In this document: positions 10,468 to 22,457 of the stretch, in pieces
Layout of the letters: each line of letters starts with the position of its first letter
How positions within the stretch are numbered: the stretch's first letter is position 1
DNA from: Ramazzottius varieornatus
Lineage: Eukaryota; Tardigrada; Eutardigrada; Parachela; Ramazzottiidae
Reading direction: 5' to 3'
Assembly (NCBI GenBank): GCA_001949185.1
Contig: BDGG01000003.1
Span: forward strand, 3,641,158 to 3,705,157
Length of the DNA stretch: 64,000 bases
Translations under genes and position numbers: made by a program
The notes under the pieces: generated by a model
Databases searched by the model: none
What the model saw: only the letters and a program-made list of their open reading frames with translations
What the model was told of the DNA's origin: nothing

Positions 10468-12895
10468 ATGGCGGTATCCGTAGAGCGTCTGCCAATTGAC
10501 CGGAGCCTGCTGAACCCTATGTTTGAAGGGTACAAGTTGTCGTTTGACGAGATCGGGACTGACGACGCGAAAACGCTATCAGGTAAGTTTGAATGGGACT
10601 TTCCGCAAAAATCACGCGAGACCCATTCCAGACTCCAGAGACGTGCCGGGGAAGTCACATGTGACTTGCAGTAAACTGGCGCTGAATTACAGGTGTACTG
10701 GGTGTCAAGTTGCCGGACGATCTATTCTCTTACCAACATACAGCGGCTTTCTCCAGCCACAACGCGCTCACGCTTGACCAGTGGTATCCTGACAATGTCT
10801 ACTACGTCAACAGAGACCTGGAATTCATTGGATGTCGTTCGCGAGACCAGGTGAGTAGGTCGTAGCAGGTTCGGATCAATCTAAGGGCCTCTTATGTATG
10901 AGCTCGGCAAGATTGACCTTGCAAATGGCGCATGGTTCTAGTGTTATAGACTGAACGCTTGCGCCACTTGAGAAAATCGGTTTTGTCGAGTTTGTTGGCT
11001 GAGCTCCCATGTTTTGGCAGAAGTTTCCTGTTATTGTAGGAGATCAATCGTTCGCATAACGCGCGCAAAGTAGCGCAGATTCCACGACCCAAAGAAACAC
11101 ACGACCGTCCGAGATCGAATATCTGCCTTAACTTCATAAGCCCGCAGCTTGCAGTCATCTCGGATGGGTTCGGGAAGCTACTCCTTGCAGCGACCTCCAA
11201 TCGGCAGAACGTCGTTGAAGAGGACAATCAGTGGAGACTGGACCAAGTCAACGGCTACGCTTGTCCGGATACGTGTGTCATTGTACATGCTTCCACGTGG
11301 AAGCGAGGAGACGAGTCCGTCATCGAAGTGATTGTCGTTCGTGTCGCTTCGGATGAGAAAGCTGAGAAGAGTGACACGAAAGACACAGAGCGATTCCGAA
11401 CCACTCTAGAATGGCTGACAATAGGTTCGATCAAAGATGGAAACTCTTCGTGGAGCGTGGAAAGAACGCGGACGCTGGAAGGAAAACGCGCACCTTACTA
11501 TGCGGCGATTACGAATAACGGACAAGCCATCGTAATATCACCGCAAATTTTTTTGAGTTCTAAATTTACTAGACGACTAATGGCTTTTTTGTGGCAGAGT
11601 ATTTGTGCGACGCAGGCTTTCCGCTTCATGTCAGACTCTGTCGTTCCAGTGGTAGCTTCAGACGGCGTCGCTTCCGAGCTTCCGGACTACACCTGGACTC
11701 AGACTGCCGAGAACGTCATAGTACACCTGTCATCGCCGTTTGAGGTGCAGAAGAGTGATGTTTCCTTTGAACTGTCTGGAAGTTCCATAACGATGGGCGT
11801 GACGAACGGCCGAATGTTTTTTCAAGGAGAACTGGGCGGAGAAGTCGATGTAGGACAGTCGAGCTGGACTGTCACCAATAACATGTAGGCTCTTGAAACT
11901 ATACTGTACATAGCCTACTGTAGACTTTCTGAAATCCACAAAGCGTGATGGTTCTTGTAGGGTGGAGATTGTTCTCAACAAGAATACTACAGAATCGTGG
12001 AAAGAGGTGATAAAAGGGGATGAACGGGGAAAGGAAATATCAGGCGACGAAGACTTCGCGCAGCGGGTGACCAGTGAGGACCTGGTATGTATTCGCTCCC
12101 TGCTTTCCTTCGAAATTCTCAGATGTTAACCATTATTCGAAAATAACGGACCTTCAAAACTTAGGTTGGCTCTGGAGACTTAGACACGTTCAACACAGAC
12201 CAGCTGGAAGAGTGCGATACCTCGTCGGAGGAAGTTGCGCTCTGGATAAGGGTTGACGGAAACTCGCACCTGATCACCCACAAAGTGAGTCTTCTTTGCT
12301 TCTACCTAGCAAACTTGTAGGAAAGAACCTTCTGTGCATTTTACAGGTTGATGTCTCCGGAAATGAGAACGTGTTTGGACCTGTAGTCCTCGACGCGGAC
12401 CAACCCGCTTGTCTCTGCTTGCGGCACAACGTCGATGGACTATTATTCCAGCCGGTGGAGCCAAAAAACTCTGAAGAGCATATTATAGTCCAGCACGTGC
12501 ACACGTTTGACGCTCTTGGTACGTGACTTGGTGTCGAAGTACCTAAGACCTAGTACCTACTGTTCCAGTACGTTATGTGTTTGTTCCACCAGAAGTATTT
12601 TCTCCTCTTAGGATATGTCATGGCTTCAAAAAGGGATAAGAAGTTCGCTTCCTGCCCGCCCAATGCATCTTTCGCTGCGTTATGTGACAACGAGAGGAAT
12701 ATCTTCATATACCGGAGTGATGTGTCAGTTGACTCTACTCTGAAGAACCGTAAAAGCGGAAAGATCATCAAGAAGGTCGCGAAGCAGCACATCGTCAGCT
12801 TGAAAGAACCGGGACCAATATTAGGGTTCGCTGTTAACGATTCCCATGTTTTCGTACTTAAATCCGATATTCTTTTCACCATAAAGCTGAAGTAA
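10468..12895 (+). CDS. NUDCD1: NudC domain-containing protein 1
   Basis: Seven exons: 10468-10582, 10693-10850, 11040-11884, 11961-12084, 12165-12284, 12347-12518, 12612-12895. The N-terminus LLNPMFEGYKLS matches the NUDCD1 start (LLDPRFEGYKLS). The middle shows a p23/CS-like domain (YTWTQTAENVIVHL ... SSWTVTNN). The C-terminus matches the family closely (CLCLRHNVDGLLFQP, GYVMASKRDKKF, FIYRSD, VAKQHIVSL, FTIKLK). In vertebrates NUDCD1 is an HSP90-linked co-chaperone-like protein associated with RNA-processing helicases; that role is family knowledge. Intron 2 is long because it holds a palindromic repeat. Confidence 0.95.
10896..11011. repeat. Palindromic intron element, copy 4
   Basis: Outer arms ATGAGCTCGGCAA / TTGGCTGAGCTCCCAT and an inner TGCGCCACTTGAG arm near 10960, in NUDCD1 intron 2. 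The left inner arm (AAATGGCGCATGG) is slightly degraded. Confidence 0.7.
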
Positions 12896-13215
12896 TTCAT
12901 ACTCGCTGCATATGAGTTTTTCGTTTGAAACGATCAATTTTATACTTTTTGGTTTGTTTATGATTTCGTCGGTGATAACTCTATGGATTGCACAGATCAG
13001 AGTCACATTGCACGCATCTCGCATGTACCTGCATACTACTGCATCACGGTGAGTGTACGACATAGTGTATGCGGGTTCTGGAATATCTGGTCTCCTTTGG
13101 TTACCGCCCTTTCGGAGAACGCAGGAAGGTCCACAGTGTCTCTCTTTATGTTTACAGAAGTCGGTACGTGCTTAAATCGCAAAAGGAATCAGAAAATCGC
13201 ACAATCATAGAAATT
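12896..13215. other. Convergent 3' intergenic
   Basis: Lies between the convergent 3' ends of NUDCD1 and TMEM63. Nothing beyond short frames is visible. Confidence 0.5.
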
Positions 13216-16200
13216 TCACTTCATCTCGCTCGTCATTGATGCAGAAGTTGGAAGAGATCGGTTAGTCAGTGGATGCATCATTTCATACTTTTGCAGTACT
13301 GGCGCTACGTAGTCAACAGGTTCTGCGACAGGATCGTAACCATCCTGAAAAGTGATCAAAACACATCAGGGACGCAACAAGTTTTTCTCGGATCGAGATT
13401 CCCATACTTTGTCATCCTCGTTCAGTCCGGCCAGCGTACTTCCGACCACGGGTAGACTGCTGATGTTTCCAAGAGTTCCCGTCCACGCAACAAGTATCAG
13501 AAGGACAGCGAATATGAAAGCAAAGATGGCCAACGCGATCATGCTCTTGTTTCCCTTACGAATACCAAGGAAGAACAGCATGCCAAATAGTTCGAGAAGA
13601 ACCGAGAACAGGAAGAGATTCGTGGCGGTCTTGTGAAGCCGGTTGGGGTCTTCTTTCTTCCGGTAGATGAAGAAAATTTCATACCGCTCGGCCATCTGGT
13701 TCATCAGAAGGTAGAAAAGACCTGCGTGCAGCGGTCACATCAGTTTCAGAAAATTATTAACTGCATGACATTTTTAAGATCGGCAAATGAAACATACAAG
13801 ATCGTTTTCTAAAGTGGCGTAAGCCGCCAGCTGATGAAACGAATATGTGCGCCACTTGGGAGTGAAATCTTGCTGGTTTCGTTTGCCGACTTCCCATTTA
13901 GTGCAGTTGTACTCACCAAATACGGTGAGGTAAGGTATCACGAACGAGTAGACGATTATGATTGCCACTTGGACCAGGTTCGAACTGTAAGTTCTTGCAA
14001 AGCCAAAGGAATCCCTTTTTGACGTTCGTAAGTGGGCCTCGGCATTCGATGGAGCCGTGCACCGAGCAATAGACTTTCTCTGCAGATAAATTCGATGGTA
14101 AAACAGAACTGACCAAATGGGACGTGGGCAAACGAAACGTACAAATGCAAGATCGTATCTCAAGTCGCGCGCACGTCCATCGCAATTGGCTACATCCGTG
14201 CGCCGCTTAAGACAACGACCTTGTGCGTTTCAGTAGCCGGCCTCCAATATAATAACTTCGCCGCGGGATCCGGAAAGAAGCGAAACGGTTTAACTCACCT
14301 GGAGGTCCAGGAGACGAGAGAAAGTGTTACTTGTTCCGAACAGCGCTTGAGAGATAAAGTACGTCACGAAAACGAGGCCTCCATCAGGTAAGAAAACGCA
14401 TCTGAATATACAGAGACAGAGTAGTTGGAACTTGGAAGTGCTGCGGTCAATCGACTCTGCGAGAAACTGACTTACTCCCATCTGAAGGCTAGCGAAGTTG
14501 CGGAGACCCGGAAGTAGTCGAAAAGAGCTTTGGCGCTGGTCAGCCCAAATGTCGGAAGAATCAAAAGCGCGATCAAGCCATAAGCGAAAGTCACGCGCAT
14601 TTTCACCAGCTTCTCCGATATCCTGCTTGCAAAATAAAAACACCGTAGGTGAGAAAACTATGATAGCAAACCTGGAAAAACTCGAGCAACTGACAGGCGT
14701 ACTTGTCGTGATAGCGTGTCCTGTTTATAACAAATTTGGTTAGACCACCGATAATCAGACTAAGCTCCAAGAGTAATAGTGCGGGAATGATTTGGTTTAG
14801 ACCCGGAAACTGGAACAAACCAAGTTTTTAATGCAGAACCAATATATACAGTACTTGCGTAACGTAATATTGCAGTTCGCAGGGTGTGTGAGTGAAGGAT
14901 GCCGAAGGTTGTTGACTTACACTTTGACCGAAGTTGCCGAGCCCGATAATGTTAAGAAGAACCACGGGAGACGTTACGAAGAAGAGAAAAACAAGCAATC
15001 CCAAGTTGAGTAAAATGGCTCTTAGCATCCACCTCCAACCATCAGTGTCAAGGTGTTCCCTGTGGGTGGATCAAATTTTGAAACAATTTTCGTTCTAATT
15101 TCCTTTCAGCTAACAACTTATTCCTCGAATCTGTACATCATCGAGCTTCAACAGACCGGAGTTCACCTACCAGTTGATGAACTGGGGAAAAGGAGCGTAT
15201 TTGGCCGTCCAGAACCTCGTGTTGAGGTCGCCGGAGACCGCAGTCCGTGGACTGAAGAAAGCCTTCCAGAAGTACTTGTAGTGAGAATAGACACTGCAAA
15301 TGAGCCACAAAGCTTCACACAGCCCTCCATTGGCTCTCCAGTGCGAAAGAAGGTACACACTTACTTATCGGCAGCCGTGTCGGTCTCGAAAGTGGCGAAA
15401 AACGTCCTGTTTAGTTTCCGAGGTTCGTCAACCAGGTGTTCAATCTTATTTTCCACTTCCAAACTTCTCGCCGAGTAATACTCAATCGCGTCGACCTGTG
15501 AGCAGAAATTAACGTTTTACTTCGTAAAACGGAAGTTGGACAAGCAAAACGCACAAGATCGATATTTTGAGTGGCGCACCCTCCAACCAACAGCAAAGGA
15601 GACACTGCGCCACTCGAGACAACGATCTTGTACGTTTTGTTTGCCCAGCTTCCAACTCTAGACCGAATTGTCGACTTACGCCAACTACATAGCAGTTGCA
15701 GCAGCATCGGAAACAAAGGTTGTCTGGGTAGTACACTGGACGGTCGTCACCGGGACGATGAAACTTAGAGTAATACATGAGACACGCCCTGCACTTTTGC
15801 CTGCCAAAGAACAAAACCACTTTGAATCTATGAAACTAAAAGGAAACTCGTAGCATACGGTACGTACGAGTATGAAAGAAACTGAGATGACAGAAGGACT
15901 TACAGTTCATTATCCAGTGCCATTAGTTTACTTGCTTTGAAGGACAGCTGGATGTTCTCCACCGGATCATCCGGGTGTCCCACGCTGCAGATAAAGGTGA
16001 CGACGCACATCGCTATCAGTCGAAAGTTCACAAGTATAAAGAGTTGACTCACGCAAAGTGCTGGCGGACTTTTTCTTCCGTGGCTTTCTTTGTTCTCAGG
16101 TTGTTAAACATCAGGGTTTTCGTGGCCACAAACGGCTGCGTGTATCCGCGGAACCTCTGGCCGAACTTCCCCACAAAGTAAAGAGCGAGCGGCATCAAGA

Positions 16201-17229
16201 GGATCGAGAACGTTACATGGACCCAGATCAGGTTGGACCTGTAACAGAGATCAACAAGTCTTCTACTGCAAAGAGTTTTAGTCTGGCAATAAGGTAACAC
16301 GTAGAAGCTATACTTACGTGGGTCTGATGTTGTTGAGGGTTGTCCGCCCGAAGTTAGTTCTGTCCGTGAACATCCGACCACGCAAATTGATCGGTAGCAC
16401 AACCAACGTGGCAGAAAGTGTAACAATGGCGACGAACCATACTATAAGCTCCTGAAACCGCAGATACTGTGCTGCCGTCTTCCCGCAACGTCTTTCGATT
16501 TCTTCCGTCTTCCAAATCCAAACTGCAAAAAAGAGTCTTTCAACACAACTTCACACGCTGCCTCTGTATCATGAAGCCCGCACGTACAGACGGGAAGCCA
16601 GAAGCCAAGCTCGTCCGAAGATGCGTCGCTTATCACATCACCGGAAGACTCGCTAGTACTTGGAGACCCCGATTCCGTGTCGTCATCCATCATACGCTGA
16701 GAGTAAAACCTTTTCACCCAGCTGCAGATGAAAATCTTGTCGTTCAGTGATAATTGCACATCAGTGCAACATACAACTTTATCACAAGAGAAACTTCATT
16801 TTTCGCTTACTCGTCTTCCCCGCTACGTCGTCGAGTCAGCAAACGCTTCTTCGATCTGTTTCGTGAATCCCGGGTGGCAACTAAGCATACCGTCATGCCG
16901 AACTGTAAAGCAGTATAAATTAACCCGATGAAAAATTTATTTTGCAACACATTTCCTACGACAGGTATTATTGCAATTGGGCTTTTGTCCTCTTTGCTTA
17001 CGATAAAAAGAATGGCTGCAACGAGGTAGCTGAGCCCAATCACATAAGAAGCGGCCAGCGTCTCCGTGTGAGTTTGGTCGCACATGCCATCTTCTGGGGA
17101 GACAATCGCCGATAACGTAGTGTTTGAAACGACGGTTGACGTCCCCGTTGGACTGTTCGCCGGAACTGCATAGACAGGGCCGACCATCTGACCGTTTGGT
17201 CCGTAGAGAAATTCGCTGGTTCGATCCAT
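13216..17229 (-). CDS. TMEM63: TMEM63/OSCA-family mechanosensitive channel
   Basis: Large minus-strand gene of about a dozen exons. TMEM63 proteins are eukaryotic OSCA-type stretch-activated cation channels of plasma and endomembranes. The N-terminal exon has SYLVAAILFIV. Further features in order: FICSWVKRFY, LPINLRGR with NFGRTTLNNI, WVHVTFSILL and ATKTLMFNNL; then TAKYAPFPQFINW, LLNLGLLVFLFFV with SPVVLLNIIG, RCVFLPDGGLVFVTYF, and the pore-region helix VQVAIIIVYSFVIPYLTVFG. A further helix pair and a last exon with DYVAPVLQKYE follow, matching the TMEM63 C-terminal order. The exon at 13917-14079 is flanked by two repeat-bearing introns. The stop at 13216-13218 is reached by splicing from DDK into the final exon; reading on without splicing would stop at 13366. 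Confidence 0.93.
13776..13898. repeat. Palindromic intron element, copy 5
   Basis: AAAGTGGCGTAAG near 13814 and GTGCGCCACTTGGG near 13848, with outer arms GATCGGCAAATGAAAC / GTTTCGTTTGCCGACTT, in a TMEM63 intron. Confidence 0.8.
14118..14246. repeat. Palindromic intron element, copy 6
   Basis: Outer arm GTGGGCAAACGAAACGTAC near 14124, inner GTGCGCCGCTTAAG near 14198, in the TMEM63 intron on the other side of exon 13917-14079. Confidence 0.75.
15531..15653. repeat. Palindromic intron element, copy 7 (best preserved)
   Basis: 123 bp with clear inverted arms: GGAAGTTGGACAAGCAAAAC on the left and GTTTGCCCAGCTTCC on the right. The inner GAGTGGCGCA/TGCGCCACTC arms are perfect and enclose a ~27-bp loop. 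It lies in a TMEM63 intron. Confidence 0.85.
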
Positions 17230-18039
17230 TGCTGCTCACCTAAAAACCAGAGAACCACTCAAGGAATATCTTCACGGACATTCGGTGATACGAATCGTTT
17301 CTGGCATTACTTTGTGGCTAAGGAAGAATACAGAGCAGTGGCAGACTTCTTTCCGAGCGGCATTACCATCTATCAAAGCTTCGTTTAGCCGGAGGGATCG
17401 AAGAATGACAGCCTCCAGCTTTTTCCGCCATGTTACAAAACAGAACAAGCCGGAAGCGACAATGTATAGGCGTTTGAATTTTTCTGCTTCCCAGTATGGC
17501 CCTTTCTGCCATCCACGGACCGCCTGCATTCGTGATCTTTTGGAAGCTTTTTTGCGATAGTAACCGGGTTAGAAACGCCGTCTCCCAGAAAGCACCCTCT
17601 GATTTCACTTCCGGTTGGAAGTATTCTGCAGTGTTCTCCGTACGCTTTGATGGTACTGTGTACGATGCATCTCCGGACAGTATCAATGGCAGTGTCAAAG
17701 TCAAAAGTCTTATGTTATGCAGATTACACATTGAACTAGGAAGGTATTAATCTTAGCGGTCAGCAGATTCCATTCAGTGCAATCAAACGTGATGACACTG
17801 CCAGAGTCTCACGGAGAAATGTTGGCCAGCCACAGCCTCAGTTCTAGTTATTGCTTTCGACCGGCCTTTCCTTTCCGGTGTCAGCAAGATTTCCATTTAG
17901 GCAGATCATGAAATTCGCTTCGGTCCTATTATCCGGAAAGCGAAGTGTGCATAGCTTTCCATTGCCAAAGCACACAAATTCTATACCGTAAGAAGTGCAC
18001 ATACCTCAACATGTCGCTCCAACTACTTTGCCATCTGCC
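17230..18039. other. Divergent interval with an unassigned minus-strand frame
   Basis: Separates TMEM63 (minus) from the protease gene (plus). On the minus strand 17731-17363 opens with a signal-peptide-like segment (RLLTLTLPLILSG) and runs 122 codons; an overlapping frame at 17529-17272 contains WQKGPYWEAEKFKRLY. I do not recognise either, and they may be 5' leader sequence of TMEM63. No domain evidence supports a separate gene. Confidence 0.35.
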
Positions 18040-19602
18040 ATGGACGACCCCGTCCTCGTTGTCCTGTTGCTTCTGGTGGTAGGAACTTCTGCACAGAGGC
18101 AATGCGGCGTAGTCAGATCCGGTGGCGCGGATCCCTTCGGACTGGCCGCACAGTTCACCGGGACCTTTGTCCCACCGGTCTCTCAGGAAAGACTCTCGAG
18201 AGAGTCTCGCGGAAGGAACCATCCATGGCACTCTTTCTTGGACAATGGCGGAATGGGTTTCCCGAGCGGAGACGACCTCGGTTCAGCATTCCATCAGTTA
18301 ATGTCCATCTTTGCAGGTACGCCAAACTAGAAAATTCGTCGTCCATTTTCAATAGGTGCAAGAAATCTTTTGATGACTCGTGTCTACTCTACTTCTATAA
18401 TTTATACGTTCGTATTGAAGACCTTATGGATTTTGGAGACATATCTACATCATGATCGTTTTTTCTCAGGGAAGAAGAAGAGTCTGCGCATAAGGCGACC
18501 GAAGGAGCCAACTCGACCAACGCGACAGGTGGCGCCAGCAGAGGACCACCTGTTGCACCGAGTGCGCCGGATCGTAGGGGGGTACGATGCAGTACCGGGG
18601 CAATTATGCTGGCAAGTGAAGATTCAGATTGGAACTTACATGGACGAGACTATCTGTGGCGGAAGTATTATTGGGAGCAGGACGATCATTATGGCAGCAC
18701 ATTGCTTGTTCAACGAAGACACAAGGTTCGTCTTCCGGAACCCGAAAGCTCCCCAGAACAGAAACATCTCTCCCTGAGTTACCTGGTAAAAAATCCACAG
18801 TACTGAACCGAAATTTCTTTTACCAGGCGGAGAGTTCCCGATGCTCGGGTGACCGTGATTGTTGGTGGGATGAACCGGGATGTCGGCGAGCCATACGGCG
18901 TGGACCAGACCGGATGCGCGGAGAAGTTTGGCATCCAACAAAGCATCGTCCATCCTGCCTACAATTACGATCTAAACGACAATGATATTGCAGTTCTGAC
19001 TCTGAGTCGGGCCATCGATTTTGAGAGGAAGCCATGCGCATGCTCAATTTGTTTGAGTACCAGACTCCCTCAGCCATCCGAATGGTGTGTGGTTTCCGGG
19101 TTCGGCGAAGAAAGTAATAACGGCAAAAGTATGCAGCCTACCATCACTGAATCTTCTCGCAACGATAAACATTTTCTTGTTTGCCATAGATGATCGAAAT
19201 CCGGTGCCTTTGAAGTGGACTCAGCTGCAAATGAGGAACAATGATTACTCCGGAAACTGCGCGTTCAACAGCTTCACCCGAGGTTCGCGAGCGGGACAGC
19301 GCACTAACGTTGATTTGTTCGTATGTAAGTATCATCTACCTTCTGTTGGACCCTGAAGTCATCAGCTGAGTCTTCTTCCAGGCGCCGGAGCGCAGCGGAA
19401 TCAAGATACCTGTCAAGGAGACAGCGGGGGTCCATTAGTTTGCATAGATCCCACGAAGAATTTGTACTATCAAGCAGGGATTACCTCCTTTGGTGACGAT
19501 TGCGGGACCGGTGTGGGAGGACAATACACAAAAGTTGCGACGTACATTCCTTGGATCCAGACCACTGCGACCCCTGGTGATCTTGTTTCTTCTATAATTT
19601 AA
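18040..19602 (+). CDS. Secreted trypsin-like serine protease (S1A)
   Basis: Five exons: 18040-18316, 18470-18725, 18827-19128, 19190-19324, 19382-19602. The signal peptide ([14 protein letters not shown]) follows the ATG at 18040; an in-frame ATG at 17995 is possible but would bury it. A pro-region rich in basic residues leads to the activation site RR|IVGG. The catalytic triad is complete: His in AAHC, Asp in DNDIAVL, Ser in GDSGGP. The residue six before the catalytic Ser is Asp (DTCQGDS), which predicts cleavage after Arg/Lys. The basic pro-region implies activation by another trypsin-like enzyme. The donor of exon 2 is the unusual GTTCGT. The physiological substrate cannot be told; digestion, immunity and development are all possible. 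Confidence 0.92.
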
Positions 19603-19619
19603 AACTCTTGGCGATCGTA

Positions 19620-19825
19620 CTGTATTCCCTCGATGGTTTCGCGAATCACGTGACGGTCAACGTAGATATTACCCGGCGGGGATGGAAAATGCCTGCGTCT
19701 TCAATCAACGTTTACTCGCCAGTCAAGGTCCGTAATGGGCGACAATCAGACAATCAGTGATGTCAGTGCGGGTATAGTTTACTGGCGTGATGAGGTGATT
19801 TCGCGAAACCATCGAGGGAATACAG
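19620..19825. mobile_element. TA-flanked inverted-repeat element (mariner-like MITE), type A
   Basis: Inverted arms of about 30 bp beginning CTGTATTCCCTCGATGG (left) and ending CCATCGAGGGAATACAG (right), with a TA dinucleotide on each side. The interior, about 145 bp, shows no long reading frame. TA target sites are typical of the Tc1/mariner superfamily; the element is non-autonomous by size. Confidence 0.75.
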
Positions 19826-20820
19826 TAAGACTTTTGGGGGAAAGAGAAAAATCCTCGAGCCTCATGCCTCTTCTGTGCCGCTCGAACGTCGAAGCTGCTG
19901 TATCTTTCGGTTAATTTCAAACAGAGGTGGTCCAACATAACCGACGCCGTTTCTGGAATCTGTTCTAGCGTGCATAATGCTCGACCAAACCAACAAGACG
20001 AAGTTGAAAAACCGCAACTTGTAAATTTGGTCGGAGAAAATCCCGAAATTCGAAATTTACGCTTTTGTCGCCAAAGGCTTGCCAAAACCTGTTAGGCAAG
20101 ACAATCTCAGAATGCGCGAACAGCTGGGTAGCCCGCCAGAAGCTGGCAAGTAGAACTGGCCGCCGCCGCTCTGCTTTGTAGTCGTGAATGGATCGAAAGT
20201 AAAACGATCGAAAAATGATTGCCACAACCAGAATTGAAGCAAGAGTTTCTCTTCCGACTGCAATGTCGTGGCACTTTATTGGAAAGATTGGCCGTGACGT
20301 AATCATAAAATGCAGTTTTCGCAGTCTGGCACATGTGGATTCTCGGACCCCAGTTGAAACTTTCAAAACGAAACTTTCGGACCCCTTCTATTTATTTCAA
20401 ACGTCAACGCCTCAACGGCTCCGGTTTTCCTCTTTCTTGGAAGATAGGAATTTCCAGAGATCGGCCTCTGTTATCAGCGTTCCTCCTTCGTACGGACGCG
20501 TCGCTTTTCTTCTGCAACAGCGTCAGCTTGTTCGACTCTTCGTTAAAGCGAAGTAAGCATCCACCACTTTGCTAGACGGATCAACGTATCATCGGACCCT
20601 TCGATCCGGTAAATTCTGAAGCTGGTTCTCATACTAAACGTCAGGTATCATGTGCTGTGCTTCTGTCTTCTAGAGTGCTGATGGTCCAGCGTGGGTTTCA
20701 GGGAAGAACGACAGACGAGAGTCTTGGAGATAACGTGCAGCGCTTTCGACTTTGGCTGCATTATCAATCCCCTAATGTTTTGAACTTTCGTTACGTTGAG
20801 TCTTACACTCAAGTCTAAGC
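19826..20820. other. Intergenic, no supported gene
   Basis: Overlapping frames exist on both strands (for example 20366-19965 minus and 20215-20556 plus), but none shows recognisable domains or plausible splice structure. The 3' part presumably contains the CENP-A promoter. Confidence 0.45.
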
Positions 20821-22172
20821 ATGCCTCGTCCACGAGGTGCTGGAGGCTGGCAGTCGATACCTGGAGGTGGACGTGGTCGTGCTCGAGGTGAAGATGACGA
20901 AGAATCGGTTTCCAGTCGATCGACTGCATCACCAACGCCGTCGCTGAGCCCAACGCCCGAAAGTCTTCGTGTATTGGCGGAAAATCCCCCTAATAGTCAG
21001 AACACCACCGTGTCTTCGGAATCGGAGTCGTCAGAGACTCCCGACGATATGCCAGTTTCCGATAACGAAGAAAACAACACAACGATCGTCCGGGACAGGA
21101 CCGCGAGTCCCATGCGACCTGCTACTCGTACGCTCGAACAACATCTACTCTCTAGACCAAGTTCATATAATTATCTCCAACAGGATCGTTCGATTTGAAG
21201 TTCAAACGGAGTACCTATATCCGTCACCGCTTCATAAATTCTCTTTTCGTAGGTCCAAGACGAGGCACTCCTCGAAGTACAGCTCGAAAATCTACAAACC
21301 CTCGAAAGAATGTTGTCGCTCCACGGGAAACGATGAGACGCACTGACTTTGGCGGTTCTCCGGGAGTTTTGAATATTGACGATAATGGTACGAGTACGTT
21401 CGATTTAGATATATTAATAATTGTGTGAGGTCCGTGATCGAAGCGTATCCTGCTGAAGAAACGGATCTCAAGTGACGCAAGCTTATAGGCAAAAACATTG
21501 AAACCGTGCGCCACTTAGAGTGGCAGCTCTACATGTTTTTTTTCCCGCCTTGTGACGATGTCTTCTGCTCGAATTTCATTACTGGATTGACGACCGGAAG
21601 TCTGACTTTGCTTGCCAATTATTTTCGCAGGGACACCTCCACCACAAGGGAGAACCCCAAGACGTAGTAACGTGGGTGCTTCAGGCAACGCGAAGACTCC
21701 CTCAACATATTCCAAATCGCAGCCCAGTACTGGCCGAAAAGACAGTAACCGCAGCATCCCAAAAGTCTTGAAGCCCACCAGCACACCCAACCGACCTCAG
21801 AAGCCGCCTTCCAAGTCCAGCAAGCCTCCGTACAAGCGCAACCGAGGGGTAAACAAAAAGGTGCTGGGCGGACTACGTCCAGTCGATAGAGAAGTCATGA
21901 GGCTGCAGACTTCGACTGAGCTCTTGCTCAGAAAATTGCCTTTCTCTCGCCTCGTGCGAGAAATATCGCAGAGGATGCCGCAATATCAGAATGGCGCAGG
22001 TGTCAAAATGTGGCAGAGTCAGGCCCTGATGGCTTTACAGGAAGCGGCGGAAGCGTACTTGACAGGGTACTTTGAAGACGCGAACCAGTGCGCTCTTCAC
22101 GCCAAGAGAGTGACGGTAATGCCAAAAGACTTTCAGCTGGTTCAACGTCTTCGTCACAGCGATTTCTTCTAA
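20821..22172 (+). CDS. CENPA: Centromeric histone H3 variant (CENP-A/CenH3) with long N-tail
   Basis: Three exons: 20821 to about 21187, 21253-21387, 21631-22172, giving about 347 residues. The C-terminal third is an H3 histone fold: [18 protein letters not shown], then [17 protein letters not shown], then [20 protein letters not shown] and a short tail HSDFF. Features that separate it from canonical H3 are the Trp before QSQA (as in human CENP-A NWQAQA), a loop 1 about six residues longer than H3 and about four longer than human CENP-A, and a Ser/Pro/Arg-rich tail of about 240 residues. Within the tail, near residues 132-137, lies TARKST followed by NPRK, matching the H3 Lys9/Ser10 neighbourhood. 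CENP-A marks centromeric nucleosomes and recruits kinetochore proteins. The exon 1 donor is either GTTCGA (21188) or an upstream GTTCAT; both keep frame. Confidence 0.88.
21425..21550. repeat. Palindromic intron element, copy 8 (degenerate)
   Basis: CAAGTGACGCAAG near 21471 and GTGCGCCACTTAG near 21508 in CENP-A intron 2. The outer arms are poorly preserved. Confidence 0.55.
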
Positions 22173-22457
22173 GTGATCGTCCTGAAAAAGTTACCCGTCA
22201 AAGTACTTGTTGAAGAGTGTTCTCGGTTTGAGCGAGAGCCGCACCTTTGCTAATTTTAATTTTTGTTTGTAGAAGCCATCATTCCGCTTGATGTGCCCCC
22301 TTTTGATATCTTAGCTTTTCCAGTACCTTTTTGCTCACGAAGCGTGATGCCGTTTTCCTTCCGAAGAAGATGATTATTTATTATGTACATCGGCAACCTT
22401 TAGCAAATCATACTTCATCATTCATTTCAAACGTCCTTTTGTCTGCAGTTCCCAATA
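22173..22457. other. 3' flank of CENP-A
   Basis: AT-rich 3' flank running up to the TA-flanked element at 22458. No gene. Confidence 0.5.

Noticed and set aside
13366-13390. TMEM63 stop at 13366
   Set aside because: A GTATGG donor after DDK and an acceptor TTTTCAG lead to a last exon matching the family YVAxVLQ end.
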